35,211 bases of DNA. It comes from an uncultured Fidelibacterota bacterium (lineage in GTDB: Bacteria; Fidelibacterota; Fidelibacteria; Fidelibacterales; Fidelibacteraceae). Location: contig CALMFL010000311.1 in the NCBI GenBank assembly GCA_937862595.1, forward strand, positions 1 through 35,211, written 5' to 3'. The notes under the pieces were generated by a model. That model was not told the DNA's origin, did no database searches, and saw only the letters and a list, made by a program, of their open reading frames with translations. Below, in pieces: positions 6,986 through 13,880 of the stretch. Both the position numbers and the translations under genes were made by a program. Every line of letters begins with the position of its first letter. Position 1 is the stretch's first letter.

Positions 6986-8299
6986 ATGAAGCATTATACC
7001 CTGGTCATATTCGGCGGCACGGGCGACCTGACAAAACGAAAGCTCATCCCCGCCGTTCACGCGATCGCGGGCAAGGATCCCGGCCTGTCCTTCACCGTGC
7101 TGGGCGTCGGAAGAAAGCCCCTGACCGACGAAAGCTACCGGGAGTTCCTTCTGCCCGGACAGACGCCGCATCCGCAGGTTTCCATTCATTACCTGATCGC
7201 CGACATCGAAACACCCGGCTCCCTGGACGGCCTCATGCCAAGGATCGCCGGGATCGAGAAGGCGCCCGTTTCGGGACGGGTCTATTACCTGGCAACAAGC
7301 TACACCCTCTTCGGAACGATCGCCGCAAGCATCGGAGCGGACAGCCGTGGGGATGAATCCTTCTTTACGCGTATCATCGCCGAAAAACCCTTCGGCAGCG
7401 ACCGGGCTTCGTTCAAAAAGCTGAACCGGGAACTGCGCACCTTTTTTTCGGAGGACCAGATCTACCGCGCCGACCACTATCTTGCAAAAGGCACGATCGA
7501 CAACATCCTCCGGACCCGTTTTTCAAACCCTCTTTTTGAAAGCGTCTGGAACTCCCGCTCCATCGCCCGGATCACCGTAGCGGTGAATGAAGCGCTCGGC
7601 GTGGGAAACCGGATCGGATATTACGATCAGACCGGCGCGATCAAGGACATGGTCCAGAATCATCTTTTGCAAACCCTCTCCCTTGTCCTCATGAACGCTC
7701 CCGGCCGGCCCGGGGAAACGGCGTTCCGCAAAGCCAAGACCGATGCCATCAAAAAACTCTATTTCAGGAATGAGATCCGTACAGGCCAGTATCGCGGGTA
7801 TCAGGAGGAGGTCAAAAACATCCATCCCGGATCCGCGACCGAGACCTTTGCGGAATTATCCCTCTATTCGAAGGAACGGCGCTGGAAGGGCACCGAGATC
7901 GTCCTGCGGACCGGAAAGATGCTGAAAAAACGGGAAGCCCTGATCGACATCGAGTTCCGGAAGGACCCCTGCACGCCGTACTGCAGTTTTGACATTTCGC
8001 CCAACAGGCTCACGCTTCATATTCAGCCCCTGCAGAACGTGGAACTCGCCATCAATACCACCCTCCCCGGAGAAAAGGTGGCGCTGGCGCCGGTGAAAAT
8101 GACCTTTTGCCCGACCTGCGAATTCACCGCCAACACCCCGGAAAGCTATGAAGTGATCCTGAAGGAATGCCTGCGCGGAGACAAACGGCTGTTCATGTGC
8201 GACAAGGAGCTTGACGACGCCTGGCGGCTCACCGACAAGATCCTCGCAGCGGTCAGGCACACCGTTCCGGCGACCTACGAACCGGGGGAAGAATTTTAG
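6986..8299 (+). CDS. zwf: Glucose-6-phosphate 1-dehydrogenase
   Basis: Oxidises glucose 6-phosphate to 6-phosphogluconolactone, feeding the two upstream gene products. The N-terminus has the dinucleotide motif FGGTGDLTKRKL (residues 9-20). The EKPFG motif and the substrate site IYRADHYLAKG follow, then the family block GAIKDMVQNHLLQ. The usual active-site signature is RIDHYLGKE; here it is RADHYLAKG, keeping the catalytic Asp-His and Lys but changing surrounding residues. At 437 residues it is about 50 shorter than common homologues, mostly in the N-terminal half. The gene starts one base after pgl, with GAGGA nearby as binding site. The gene order gnd-pgl-zwf covers the whole oxidative branch. 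Confidence 0.95.
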   Translation: MKHYTLVIFGGTGDLTKRKLIPAVHAIAGKDPGLSFTVLGVGRKPLTDESYREFLLPGQTPHPQVSIHYLIADIETPGSLDGLMPRIAGIEKAPVSGRVYYLATSYTLFGTIAASIGADSRGDESFFTRIIAEKPFGSDRASFKKLNRELRTFFSEDQIYRADHYLAKGTIDNILRTRFSNPLFESVWNSRSIARITVAVNEALGVGNRIGYYDQTGAIKDMVQNHLLQTLSLVLMNAPGRPGETAFRKAKTDAIKKLYFRNEIRTGQYRGYQEEVKNIHPGSATETFAELSLYSKERRWKGTEIVLRTGKMLKKREALIDIEFRKDPCTPYCSFDISPNRLTLHIQPLQNVELAINTTLPGEKVALAPVKMTFCPTCEFTANTPESYEVILKECLRGDKRLFMCDKELDDAWRLTDKILAAVRHTVPATYEPGEEF

Positions 8300-8363
8300 T
8301 CACCGCTTTGTTTCGATTCGGGCATATCCTGTTTTCGATATCATAACATTGGTTCAATCCGCC

Positions 8364-8717
8364 ATGACAGCCGCACCCAATATCCCCTTGAACGAACACC
8401 GTCAGCTTGCCCTTAAGGCCGCATCTTGCGCGGAGCAGGCGCTGCCTCTTTTTGAAAGCGCCGTCCATGACGACCGGCCGCGCAGAGCCATTGCCGCAGC
8501 CCGCGCCTGGGCAGAGGGAAAGATCACGTGCGGACAAGCGCGCAAAGCGGCCTTTTCCGCCCACGCCGCCGCCCGTGAAGTAACGGATTATCCTGCAGCT
8601 CTTGCGGCCGCCCGGGCAGCCGCGCATGCCGCCGCAACGGCGCATGTCCCCGGCCACGCCCTGCACGCGGAAGCCTATGCCCGGAAAGCCCTCGAAAATG
8701 CACCTGACGCGGTCTGA
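8364..8717 (+). CDS. Imm5-like putative immunity protein
   Basis: The ORF-track start (8211) lies within zwf. The ATG at 8364, 64 bp after zwf, gives a 117-residue, strongly alanine-rich helical protein. Its pattern AASCAEQALPLFE, then RPRRAIAAARAWAEGK, then AAFSAHAAAREV and AARAAAHAAATAHV matches the family usually annotated as putative immunity protein (Imm5-like). Those proteins are predicted to neutralise polymorphic toxins, but many copies occur alone. No toxin gene is adjacent here, so the role is uncertain. It may be co-transcribed with zwf or have its own promoter in the 64-bp gap. No signal peptide is present. Confidence 0.7.
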   Translation: MTAAPNIPLNEHRQLALKAASCAEQALPLFESAVHDDRPRRAIAAARAWAEGKITCGQARKAAFSAHAAAREVTDYPAALAAARAAAHAAATAHVPGHALHAEAYARKALENAPDAV

Positions 8718-8881
8718 ATAAAAAACTCCCGGGGGCATCCCCCGAACGCGCCGCGGTGAAATTCTCTTTGCAAAGCAAACCGAATCGCCGTAATATTCTT
8801 ATCGGAACAGAAAACGACCTCCTGCCGGCAAGCGGATGCTTCGTTTTCTGACCTTTAAAACCATGTAAAACCGGGACAACC

Positions 8882-10198
8882 ATGCGCCTCAAAGAACTGC
8901 TCGTCGTGATCCCGCACAGCGGGATCGTCATTCCGGAGGAGATCGATCCGAAAAGCCTCGCGGAGGATTTTCCCGGGATGCTGAAAAACGTGGACTGGTA
9001 CACCAATTACCTCTACGATTTCCGCGACATCCTCGGCAACAAACAATTGAATTTCCCCTATTGCAGTCTGCTGGTGGAAGCCAACCGGCATCCCGACATG
9101 CTCGACGACTGCGTTCCCCTGAAGGATCCGCTCGGAAAGAAAATGTACAAAAAGGGCCGCCAGCCGGATGAGATGCTCCGGCGTACGGTTTCGGACAAGT
9201 ACCTCATTCCCTTCCATGACTCTATCAGCGAGGCTATTACCCGCGACATCAATTTCATGCTGGACGGCCATTCGACCGTCACGGCAAAAGGCGTGGAGGA
9301 CGACCAGATCGAACTGATGAACTACCAGCATTCCCAGCTCGACGAGGGACCGGTTTACTATTCTCCGCCCGTCTTTATCGAGACCTACGCGAAAGAGCTG
9401 AGAAAACGCCTGCCGGACATCCGGATCAGCGTGAACGAGTCCCGGTATTTCAACGTCTACGGTCATGTCTGCACGCATCATTCCGTAAATTCCCTCAAGC
9501 GCATCGGACACCGCGTACCGGCCATCCTGCAGGAAACAAATCAAAATTTATACATGCATCCGAACGGCACGCCGAACGTTTGCGCCCTTGAGCGGCTGCG
9601 GCGGGCTTTTGCCGAATCGCTCTATCACACCCTCCGCAAGGTCGGCAGTATCGGCATGTCCGGAAAAATACTGGACGTTCCCATTACCCGCCAGACCTAC
9701 GATTACGACTGCGGCGCCAAGGCCCTGCAGACCCTGCTGGCATACTACGGCCTCGATATCCGCGAGGACCTGCTGATGAAGGAGCTCCGGATCTCCAAGG
9801 TGGACGGATCATCCGTCGACGAGATCCGCGCTTTCGCCAAAGCGCAGGGGTTCGCCGTCCGCGCGCATCAGAACATGAGCATCGAAGAGCTGCGCGCCCA
9901 TATCGACGACGGGCACCCGGTGCTGGTCCTCCTCCAGGCCTGGGCCGAAAAAAAACTGACCCCCGAGGAATGGAAGAACAATTACGAGGATGGCCACTAC
10001 GTCATCGTCATCGGTTACGGTCAGAACAAGATCATTTTCGAGGATCCCTCCTCCTTCAGCCGGACCTGGCTGACGGTCAGGGAATTCCGCAACCGCTGGC
10101 ACGACATCAATCCCGAGAACGGCAAAAGGATCTACAACTTCGGCATGGTGCTTTCGGGCCGCGAACCCATCGGACAGACCATGGTGCACATGGAGTGA
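8882..10198 (+). CDS. N-formylglutamate-amidohydrolase-like domain fused to C39-type cysteine peptidase
   Basis: A two-domain 438-residue protein. Residues 1 to about 250 resemble N-formylglutamate amidohydrolase (FGase/HutG fold): VVIPHSGIVIPEEI, the EANRHPD block, LDGHSTV with a metal-type His, and VNESRYFN...GHVCTHH. Residues about 262-438 form a C39/papain-like peptidase: ILDVPITRQTYDYDCGAKAL with nucleophile Cys277, GHYVIVIGY with His372, and FEDPSSF with Asp388, all correctly spaced. There is no signal peptide and no transporter partner as in bacteriocin-processing C39 proteases, so the protein is probably cytoplasmic. It may cut a small peptide or isopeptide and remove an N-formyl or amide group, but this is inference. 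The start at 8882 is supported by the N-terminal domain beginning there. Confidence 0.8.
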   Translation: MRLKELLVVIPHSGIVIPEEIDPKSLAEDFPGMLKNVDWYTNYLYDFRDILGNKQLNFPYCSLLVEANRHPDMLDDCVPLKDPLGKKMYKKGRQPDEMLRRTVSDKYLIPFHDSISEAITRDINFMLDGHSTVTAKGVEDDQIELMNYQHSQLDEGPVYYSPPVFIETYAKELRKRLPDIRISVNESRYFNVYGHVCTHHSVNSLKRIGHRVPAILQETNQNLYMHPNGTPNVCALERLRRAFAESLYHTLRKVGSIGMSGKILDVPITRQTYDYDCGAKALQTLLAYYGLDIREDLLMKELRISKVDGSSVDEIRAFAKAQGFAVRAHQNMSIEELRAHIDDGHPVLVLLQAWAEKKLTPEEWKNNYEDGHYVIVIGYGQNKIIFEDPSSFSRTWLTVREFRNRWHDINPENGKRIYNFGMVLSGREPIGQTMVHME

Positions 10199-10359
10199 CG
10201 CCGGACAATTCGGGAAGTCACACGAATGATGAACAATGACCGCTGTCGGGCGGACAATCAGAGAACATCATAAACAAACCCTTGTGAACATTGCGGACAA
10301 TTCATAAATTTCCTGCGCTCAGGGGCTGCAGCCTCAGCCCTATAAAGCGGAAAAAAGCA

Positions 10360-11034
10360 ATGAATAAATTCTGCGACAAGATCATCGGAAAGGACTACAA
10401 ATACCTCAATACCGCGGTCCTGATCCCGCGTGTCCGGATCGGTCGCGAAGATCATCTCCTGTTTCAGCAGCGGAGCCCGGACATTATCCAGGGCGGCGAG
10501 ATCTGTTTCCCGGGAGGCCGCGTTGATGCGGTCCGGGACCGCTCCCTGAAAGACACCGCGATCCGTGAAACCTGCGAAGAGCTCGGCATTGAAAAACGCC
10601 GCATTCGCGTTCTGAGTAAACTCGGCACCCTCATCGCGCCGGTGGGTGTTGCGGTTGAGGCTTATGTCGCATCCCTCACGATTGGGGGACTTCAAGACCT
10701 CAGCATCAGCAAAGCCGAGGTGGCGCGGGTCTTCACCCTGCCCCTGGCCTGGTTCAGGGCGAACCCGCCGAAGGAGCACCGTCTCACCGTTGAGATCCAG
10801 CCGTTTCGCTATAACGATAAAAACGAAAAGGAACACCTGCTCCCGGTCAGGGATTACGCCCTGCCGGCGCGGTATGAGGAACCCTGGACGGGACGCGAAC
10901 ACCCCGTCTTTGTCTATCGGACCGACTTCGGCGTGATCTGGGGGATTACGGCGGAACTGGTGCGGGAATATGTACAGCAGGAAGCCGTAAAACGGACCTC
11001 CCTTCTAAGGAACCACGCAAAGAACAATGACTGA
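10360..11034 (+). CDS. NUDIX hydrolase, CoA-pyrophosphatase-like
   Basis: The ATG at 10360 begins MNKFCDKIIG and is preferred over the 10291 ORF-track start because the family homology begins there. The 224-residue protein has the NUDIX box as ICFPGGRVDA...TAIRETCEELGI (about residues 46-75), with the REx2EE metal-binding core intact. The preceding FQQRS and the FPGGxxD-x(n)-TAxRE arrangement resemble CoA pyrophosphatases (NudL/YeaB), which cleave CoA to 4'-phosphopantetheine and 3',5'-ADP. The C-terminus is longer than usual and ends in a charged helix. The substrate is inferred only from the motif. It is followed after 30 bp by a YbjQ gene, probably on the same transcript. Confidence 0.85.
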   Translation: MNKFCDKIIGKDYKYLNTAVLIPRVRIGREDHLLFQQRSPDIIQGGEICFPGGRVDAVRDRSLKDTAIRETCEELGIEKRRIRVLSKLGTLIAPVGVAVEAYVASLTIGGLQDLSISKAEVARVFTLPLAWFRANPPKEHRLTVEIQPFRYNDKNEKEHLLPVRDYALPARYEEPWTGREHPVFVYRTDFGVIWGITAELVREYVQQEAVKRTSLLRNHAKNND

Positions 11035-11064
11035 TAAAACAACGTGAATGGAAAGGAAAATCAC

Positions 11065-11379
11065 ATGATCATTTCAACCACAGAGAAGATCCCGAACAAA
11101 GAGATCACCGAAATACTGGGGATCGCCCGCGGCAGCACCGTGAGAGCAAGAAATATCGGCAGGGATATTTTTGCAAGTCTTAAGAACATTGTGGGCGGCG
11201 AGATCAGCGAATACACCCAGCTTCAGGCCGAGTCCCGCGAACAGGCTCTTCAGCGCATGGTCGAGGACGCGGAAAAAATGGGCGCCGATGCGATCGTGAA
11301 CGTACGGCTGGCAACTTCCATGCTGATGCAGGGCGCCGCCGAGATCCTGGCCTATGGAACGGCCGTAAAACTTTCGTAA
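11065..11379 (+). CDS. YbjQ/UPF0145 family protein
   Basis: The internal ATG at 11065 has GGAAAA about 6 bp upstream and gives a 104-residue protein, the normal size of the UPF0145 (YbjQ) family. The sequence follows the family: MIISTTEKIPN at the start, ILGIARGSTVRARNIGRDIFA, then a helix of LQAESREQALQRM and the C-terminal MGADAIVNVRLATSM and EILAYGTAV. Structures of this family form pentamers and have been called heavy-metal-binding-like, but function is unknown. A 44-residue membrane peptide gene starts one base after its stop. Confidence 0.9.
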   Translation: MIISTTEKIPNKEITEILGIARGSTVRARNIGRDIFASLKNIVGGEISEYTQLQAESREQALQRMVEDAEKMGADAIVNVRLATSMLMQGAAEILAYGTAVKLS

Positions 11380-11380
11380 C

Positions 11381-11515
11381 ATGGATACGCTCGTGAACAT
11401 CATTTTCAGTCTCTACGGCCTGGGCATCCTCGTCATGCTCGCCCTGCTCGTCTTTTTCATCGTCAAGCGGGTTAAAACCAAAAAGACCGAAAACTTCGAG
11501 AAACGGGACAACTGA
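11381..11515 (+). CDS. 44-residue single-pass membrane peptide
   Basis: Too short for the ORF track. The ATG at 11381 follows the ybjQ-like stop by one base, so translation is probably coupled. The peptide begins MDTLVNIIFSLYGLGILVML, continues with a hydrophobic run to about residue 28, and ends in a strongly basic and charged tail (VKRVKTKKTENFEKRDN). One transmembrane helix with a cytoplasmic basic tail is predicted. The coupling, the membrane-peptide composition and a stop just before a repeat array support a real gene. Function is unknown; it may anchor the YbjQ-like protein at the membrane. Confidence 0.65.
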   Translation: MDTLVNIIFSLYGLGILVMLALLVFFIVKRVKTKKTENFEKRDN

Positions 11516-11517
11516 GC

Positions 11518-11601
11518 AGAAGCCGGAAGTCAGAAGCCGGGAGTCAGAAGCCGGGAGTCAGAAGCCAGAAGTTGGGAGACGGAAGTTGGGAGACGGAAGT
11601 C
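11518..11601 (+). repeat. Heptamer tandem repeat array (AGAAGCC/GGGAGTC type)
   Basis: Twelve consecutive 7-mers can be read without gaps: AGAAGCC alternates with GGAAGTC or GGGAGTC, then AGAAGTT alternates with GGGAGAC or GGAAGTT. The array is purine-rich on the plus strand, begins three bases after the small membrane peptide stop, and contains no gene. It is the cleanest heptamer array in the window. The remaining gap to 11813 is AT-rich and holds a plausible promoter (TTGTTT at 11754, TATATT at 11775) for the next gene. Confidence 0.85.
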
Positions 11602-11813
11602 CAGAAGATAGGAAGCTGAAAAGTTTTTAGTAAGCGGAATGATACTGTCTATAAAATAAAATCCACTTGCAGGGACAAATATATTTTTGTCCAAATATAA
11701 AACAAACAGAGTCAATTGCGCATTTGTAAAACGGGCACACAGTATTATGTCTTTTGTTTTTATTTATTATATGTTATATTTATGCGGTTGATCAATATTC
11801 TTAGGAGACTGCC

Positions 11814-12521
11814 ATGAAAAAGCTCATCATGATAGCGACGATGCTCTTGTTTTCATCCGCTATGCTATTTGCCGGGGGAACAGACAGCACAAAAACAGCC
11901 ATTGCTAAAGATGCCAAATGCCTGCAGTTCCGCATCGGGAGTAATTTTTCACTGTCTTCCTTTCAGGGTTCTACAATATCTTACAAGAAACATACATCCG
12001 AAAACCGCGCTTACCGTGTCGGTATTACTGTATCCGGAGAAATGTTAAAAGATTCGCGGACTTATGTACTTAGCAATGATACGGACTCACTGCACAGAGA
12101 TTACAATATAAATAACAATGATTTTTCTATTGCAGTCAACTGGCAGCGTTTAAAATATTCCAGATCGGGCAATACATATTTCTATTACGGTTACGGGCCG
12201 AATATCTCTTACGGGTTAGATTATCAAAATGTTCTCCAAGAAGAATTCGATACAACTGAACCGGAGATCATTGAAGACCAAGATAAAAGAATTTTGCACG
12301 GAATAAGTGTAGGAGCGACCTTGCTGGCCGGTGTGGAATATTTTATCACAGCATCCGTCAGTATTCACGCCGAATACAGCCAGGGAATAAAATACACTTA
12401 CCAATGGTATAAAATTTTAAGCAATTATAACGAAGATCTAATAAGAAATGATATCAGAAGAACCAACGCGGTTTCACTGAATGCCGGCGGCGCCAGGTTC
12501 GGTTGTTCCTTCTATTTTTAG
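11814..12521 (+). CDS. Small outer-membrane beta-barrel-like protein
   Basis: A 235-residue protein with a clear Sec signal peptide (MKKLIMIATM...LFAGG, about 21 residues). The mature part consists of alternating-residue strands rich in aromatics: LQFRIGSNFSLSSF, YRVGITVSGEM, FSIAVNWQRL, TYFYYGYGPNISYG, ISVGATLLAGVEYF and VSIHAEYSQGI. It ends in SFYF, the terminal aromatic used by beta-barrel assembly machinery. An eight-strand outer-membrane barrel is likely. The gene is markedly more AT-rich than the operons to its left, which suggests recent transfer. TTAGGAGACTGCC precedes the ATG and gives a strong ribosome binding site. No specific ligand is suggested. Confidence 0.7.
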   Translation: MKKLIMIATMLLFSSAMLFAGGTDSTKTAIAKDAKCLQFRIGSNFSLSSFQGSTISYKKHTSENRAYRVGITVSGEMLKDSRTYVLSNDTDSLHRDYNINNNDFSIAVNWQRLKYSRSGNTYFYYGYGPNISYGLDYQNVLQEEFDTTEPEIIEDQDKRILHGISVGATLLAGVEYFITASVSIHAEYSQGIKYTYQWYKILSNYNEDLIRNDIRRTNAVSLNAGGARFGCSFYF

Positions 12522-12633
12522 ACCTGTTTATACTAAAATAGCCTCACAAAATTACCATTAAGCCAGATTTTTTAATCCATTATTATCTTATACAGACGCC
12601 AATCATTCATAATATAAGCAATGATACATAACA

Positions 12634-12657
12634 AAGGGCTGGATATATCCAGCCCTT
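12634..12657. terminator. Perfect 24-bp palindrome, possible terminator
   Basis: AAGGGCTGGATATATCCAGCCCTT reads the same on both strands and lies 113 bp after the stop of the beta-barrel gene. It could form a stable hairpin with AA before and TT after, but no long T-run follows, so terminator activity is only possible. It directly abuts the next heptamer array, which starts inside its last bases. Confidence 0.45.
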
Positions 12658-12776
12658 ACATTTTACATTTTACGTTTTACGTTTTACGTTTTACGTTTTA
12701 CGTTTTACGTCTCACGTCTCACGTCTTACGCCTGCCCTGCGTAGCCTTGGCGAAGCAGGGTCTCACGTCTCACCAA
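12656..12776 (+). repeat. Heptamer array (TTACGTT/TCACGTC) interrupted by a palindromic insert
   Basis: Eleven consecutive 7-mers run from 12656 to 12732: TTACATT twice, TTACGTT five times, TTACGTC, TCACGTC twice, TTACGCC. A 30-bp segment then intervenes containing CCCTGC-GTAGCCTTGGCGAA-GCAGGG (12735-12760), after which TCACGTC and TCACCAA resume at 12763. The insert is a hairpin with GCC/GGC pairing in its interior and resembles short palindromic repeats scattered in many genomes. Confidence 0.8.
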
Positions 12777-12823
12777 CCTACGCCAATTTGAAGGCAACAG
12801 CGGCCTGCAACAATAAATAAAAA

Positions 12824-12865
12824 TTGCTTGTATGGTTATACCATGCTATTGTATATTATCACCAT
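12824..12865 (+). promoter_or_regulatory. Candidate autoregulated promoter of the HTH-MNT/HEPN pair
   Basis: TTGCTT (12824) and TATTGT (12847) are separated by 17 bp and form a plausible sigma-70-type promoter. The spacer contains the inverted repeat ATGGT-TAT-ACCAT (12832-12844), and a further ACCAT half-site lies at 12861-12865, just before the start codon at 12878. An operator inside the spacer is what is expected for autorepression by the HTH domain of the first gene product. The binding itself is inferred. Confidence 0.45.
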
Positions 12866-12877
12866 ACATTAAAGCCT

Positions 12878-13495
12878 ATGAATACCTTATCGGAAATATT
12901 GGCATCAAACACCCGGGCGGAATTTTTCCGGCTGTTGTTTGGATTGAACCGGAATGAATATTACTTGCGTGAAATTGCAAAAAACTCCGGACTTTCCATC
13001 GGTACGATACAGCAGGAAGCCTTGAAATTGGAAAATCTCGGCTTGATCCGTAAGCGCCGGGACGGGAACCGAACATATTTCAAGGCCAACAATGATCACC
13101 CTCTCTATCATGAGATCCATAATCTGGTCCTTAAAACTTCCGGGCTGGCTGACGTTATTAAACCATATTTAACGGACAATGCGATTCGGTTTGCCTTTAT
13201 ATTCGGTTCTCTCGCATCCGGAAATGAAAAACCCGAAAGCGACGCAGATCTTTTTATTGTGGGTGATATCGGGCTTAGAACACTCAGTGCAAATCTAAGC
13301 GAACCCACTCAAAAGATCGGGCGAGAGATCAATCCATATACTATTTCGATAAATGAACTGCATAAGAAAATAACACAAAAAGACCATTTTGTTACGACCG
13401 TTATCAATTCAAATAAACTTTTCATCAAGGGGGACGAAAATGAGTTTGAAAAACTGGTTGAAGAATGGATGGCTAAAGCCGCACAAGACGAGTAA
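12878..13495 (+). CDS. HTH-nucleotidyltransferase (MNT) fusion, probable antitoxin
   Basis: The TTG start of the ORF track would run through the promoter; the ATG at 12878 (MNTLSEILAS) is preferred. The 205-residue protein has an ArsR-like winged helix-turn-helix at residues about 1-75 (YYLREIAKNSGLSIGTIQQE, then LIRKRRDGNRTYFKAN). A minimal nucleotidyltransferase domain follows with the GS-x(n)-DxD signature FGSLASGNEKPESDADLFIVG near residues 107-127. Such HTH-MNT proteins pair with HEPN proteins in toxin-antitoxin modules, where the MNT can adenylylate the HEPN partner or the HTH can repress the operon. The next gene overlaps its 3' end by 56 bp, which fits a coupled pair. The gene is AT-rich relative to the housekeeping operons. 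Confidence 0.85.
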   Translation: MNTLSEILASNTRAEFFRLLFGLNRNEYYLREIAKNSGLSIGTIQQEALKLENLGLIRKRRDGNRTYFKANNDHPLYHEIHNLVLKTSGLADVIKPYLTDNAIRFAFIFGSLASGNEKPESDADLFIVGDIGLRTLSANLSEPTQKIGREINPYTISINELHKKITQKDHFVTTVINSNKLFIKGDENEFEKLVEEWMAKAAQDE

Positions 13496-13880
13496 GCAGG
13501 AAATCGGCAATCTGTTTAAAATCGTTGACCGCGACCTCGGAGATGCTCAGCGAAAAGATGTTTCCCCGGACTGGCGATTCGGTATTGCTTACAATGCGGC
13601 ATTGAAGCTTTGCACTATTCTGCTGTATTGCGAAGGGTACAAATCCGAAAATACCTATGCGCATTACCGGACGATACAATCGCTGCCACTCATACTGGGC
13701 AATGACAGGTCCAATGACGCCGCCTATCTTGAGGCTTGCCGGATAAAAAGAAATATCGTTGAATATGATTATGCCGGCAGTACATCGGACAGTGAAGCGG
13801 ATGAGTTGATCGGATTTGTGAAGAAATTGTATGCTGAAGTATCGGAATGGGTTGTTAAAGATCATTCCGGGGATGTATAG
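13440..13880 (+). CDS. HEPN-domain-like protein, probable toxin partner
   Basis: The ATG at 13440 has AAGGGGG 6 bp upstream and begins MSLKNWLKNG; it lies inside the end of the MNT gene, 56 bp before that stop. The 146-residue, mostly helical protein has the HEPN-like blocks FGIAYNAALKLCTILLYCEG and ACRIKRNIVEYDYAG. The second block sits where HEPN RNases carry R-x(4-6)-H. Here it reads R-N-x-x-E-Y-D, so the catalytic His is replaced by Tyr, as in some related HEPN subfamilies. This may mean altered or lost RNase activity, or that Tyr is the modification target of the partner. It converges with and overlaps by 26 bp the DUF998 gene. Confidence 0.75.
   Translation: MSLKNWLKNGWLKPHKTSKQEIGNLFKIVDRDLGDAQRKDVSPDWRFGIAYNAALKLCTILLYCEGYKSENTYAHYRTIQSLPLILGNDRSNDAAYLEACRIKRNIVEYDYAGSTSDSEADELIGFVKKLYAEVSEWVVKDHSGDV

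Noticed and set aside
8730-8744. GC-rich hairpin CGGGGG-CAT-CCCCCG as terminator
   Set aside because: On the plus strand no T-run follows; a T-run follows only on the minus strand, where no gene ends here. Terminator function for the upstream genes is not supported.
10320-10345. Imperfect hairpin AGGGGCTG...CAGCCCT before the NUDIX gene
   Set aside because: Has a bulge, no T-run and no conserved riboswitch or attenuator features; too weak to call.
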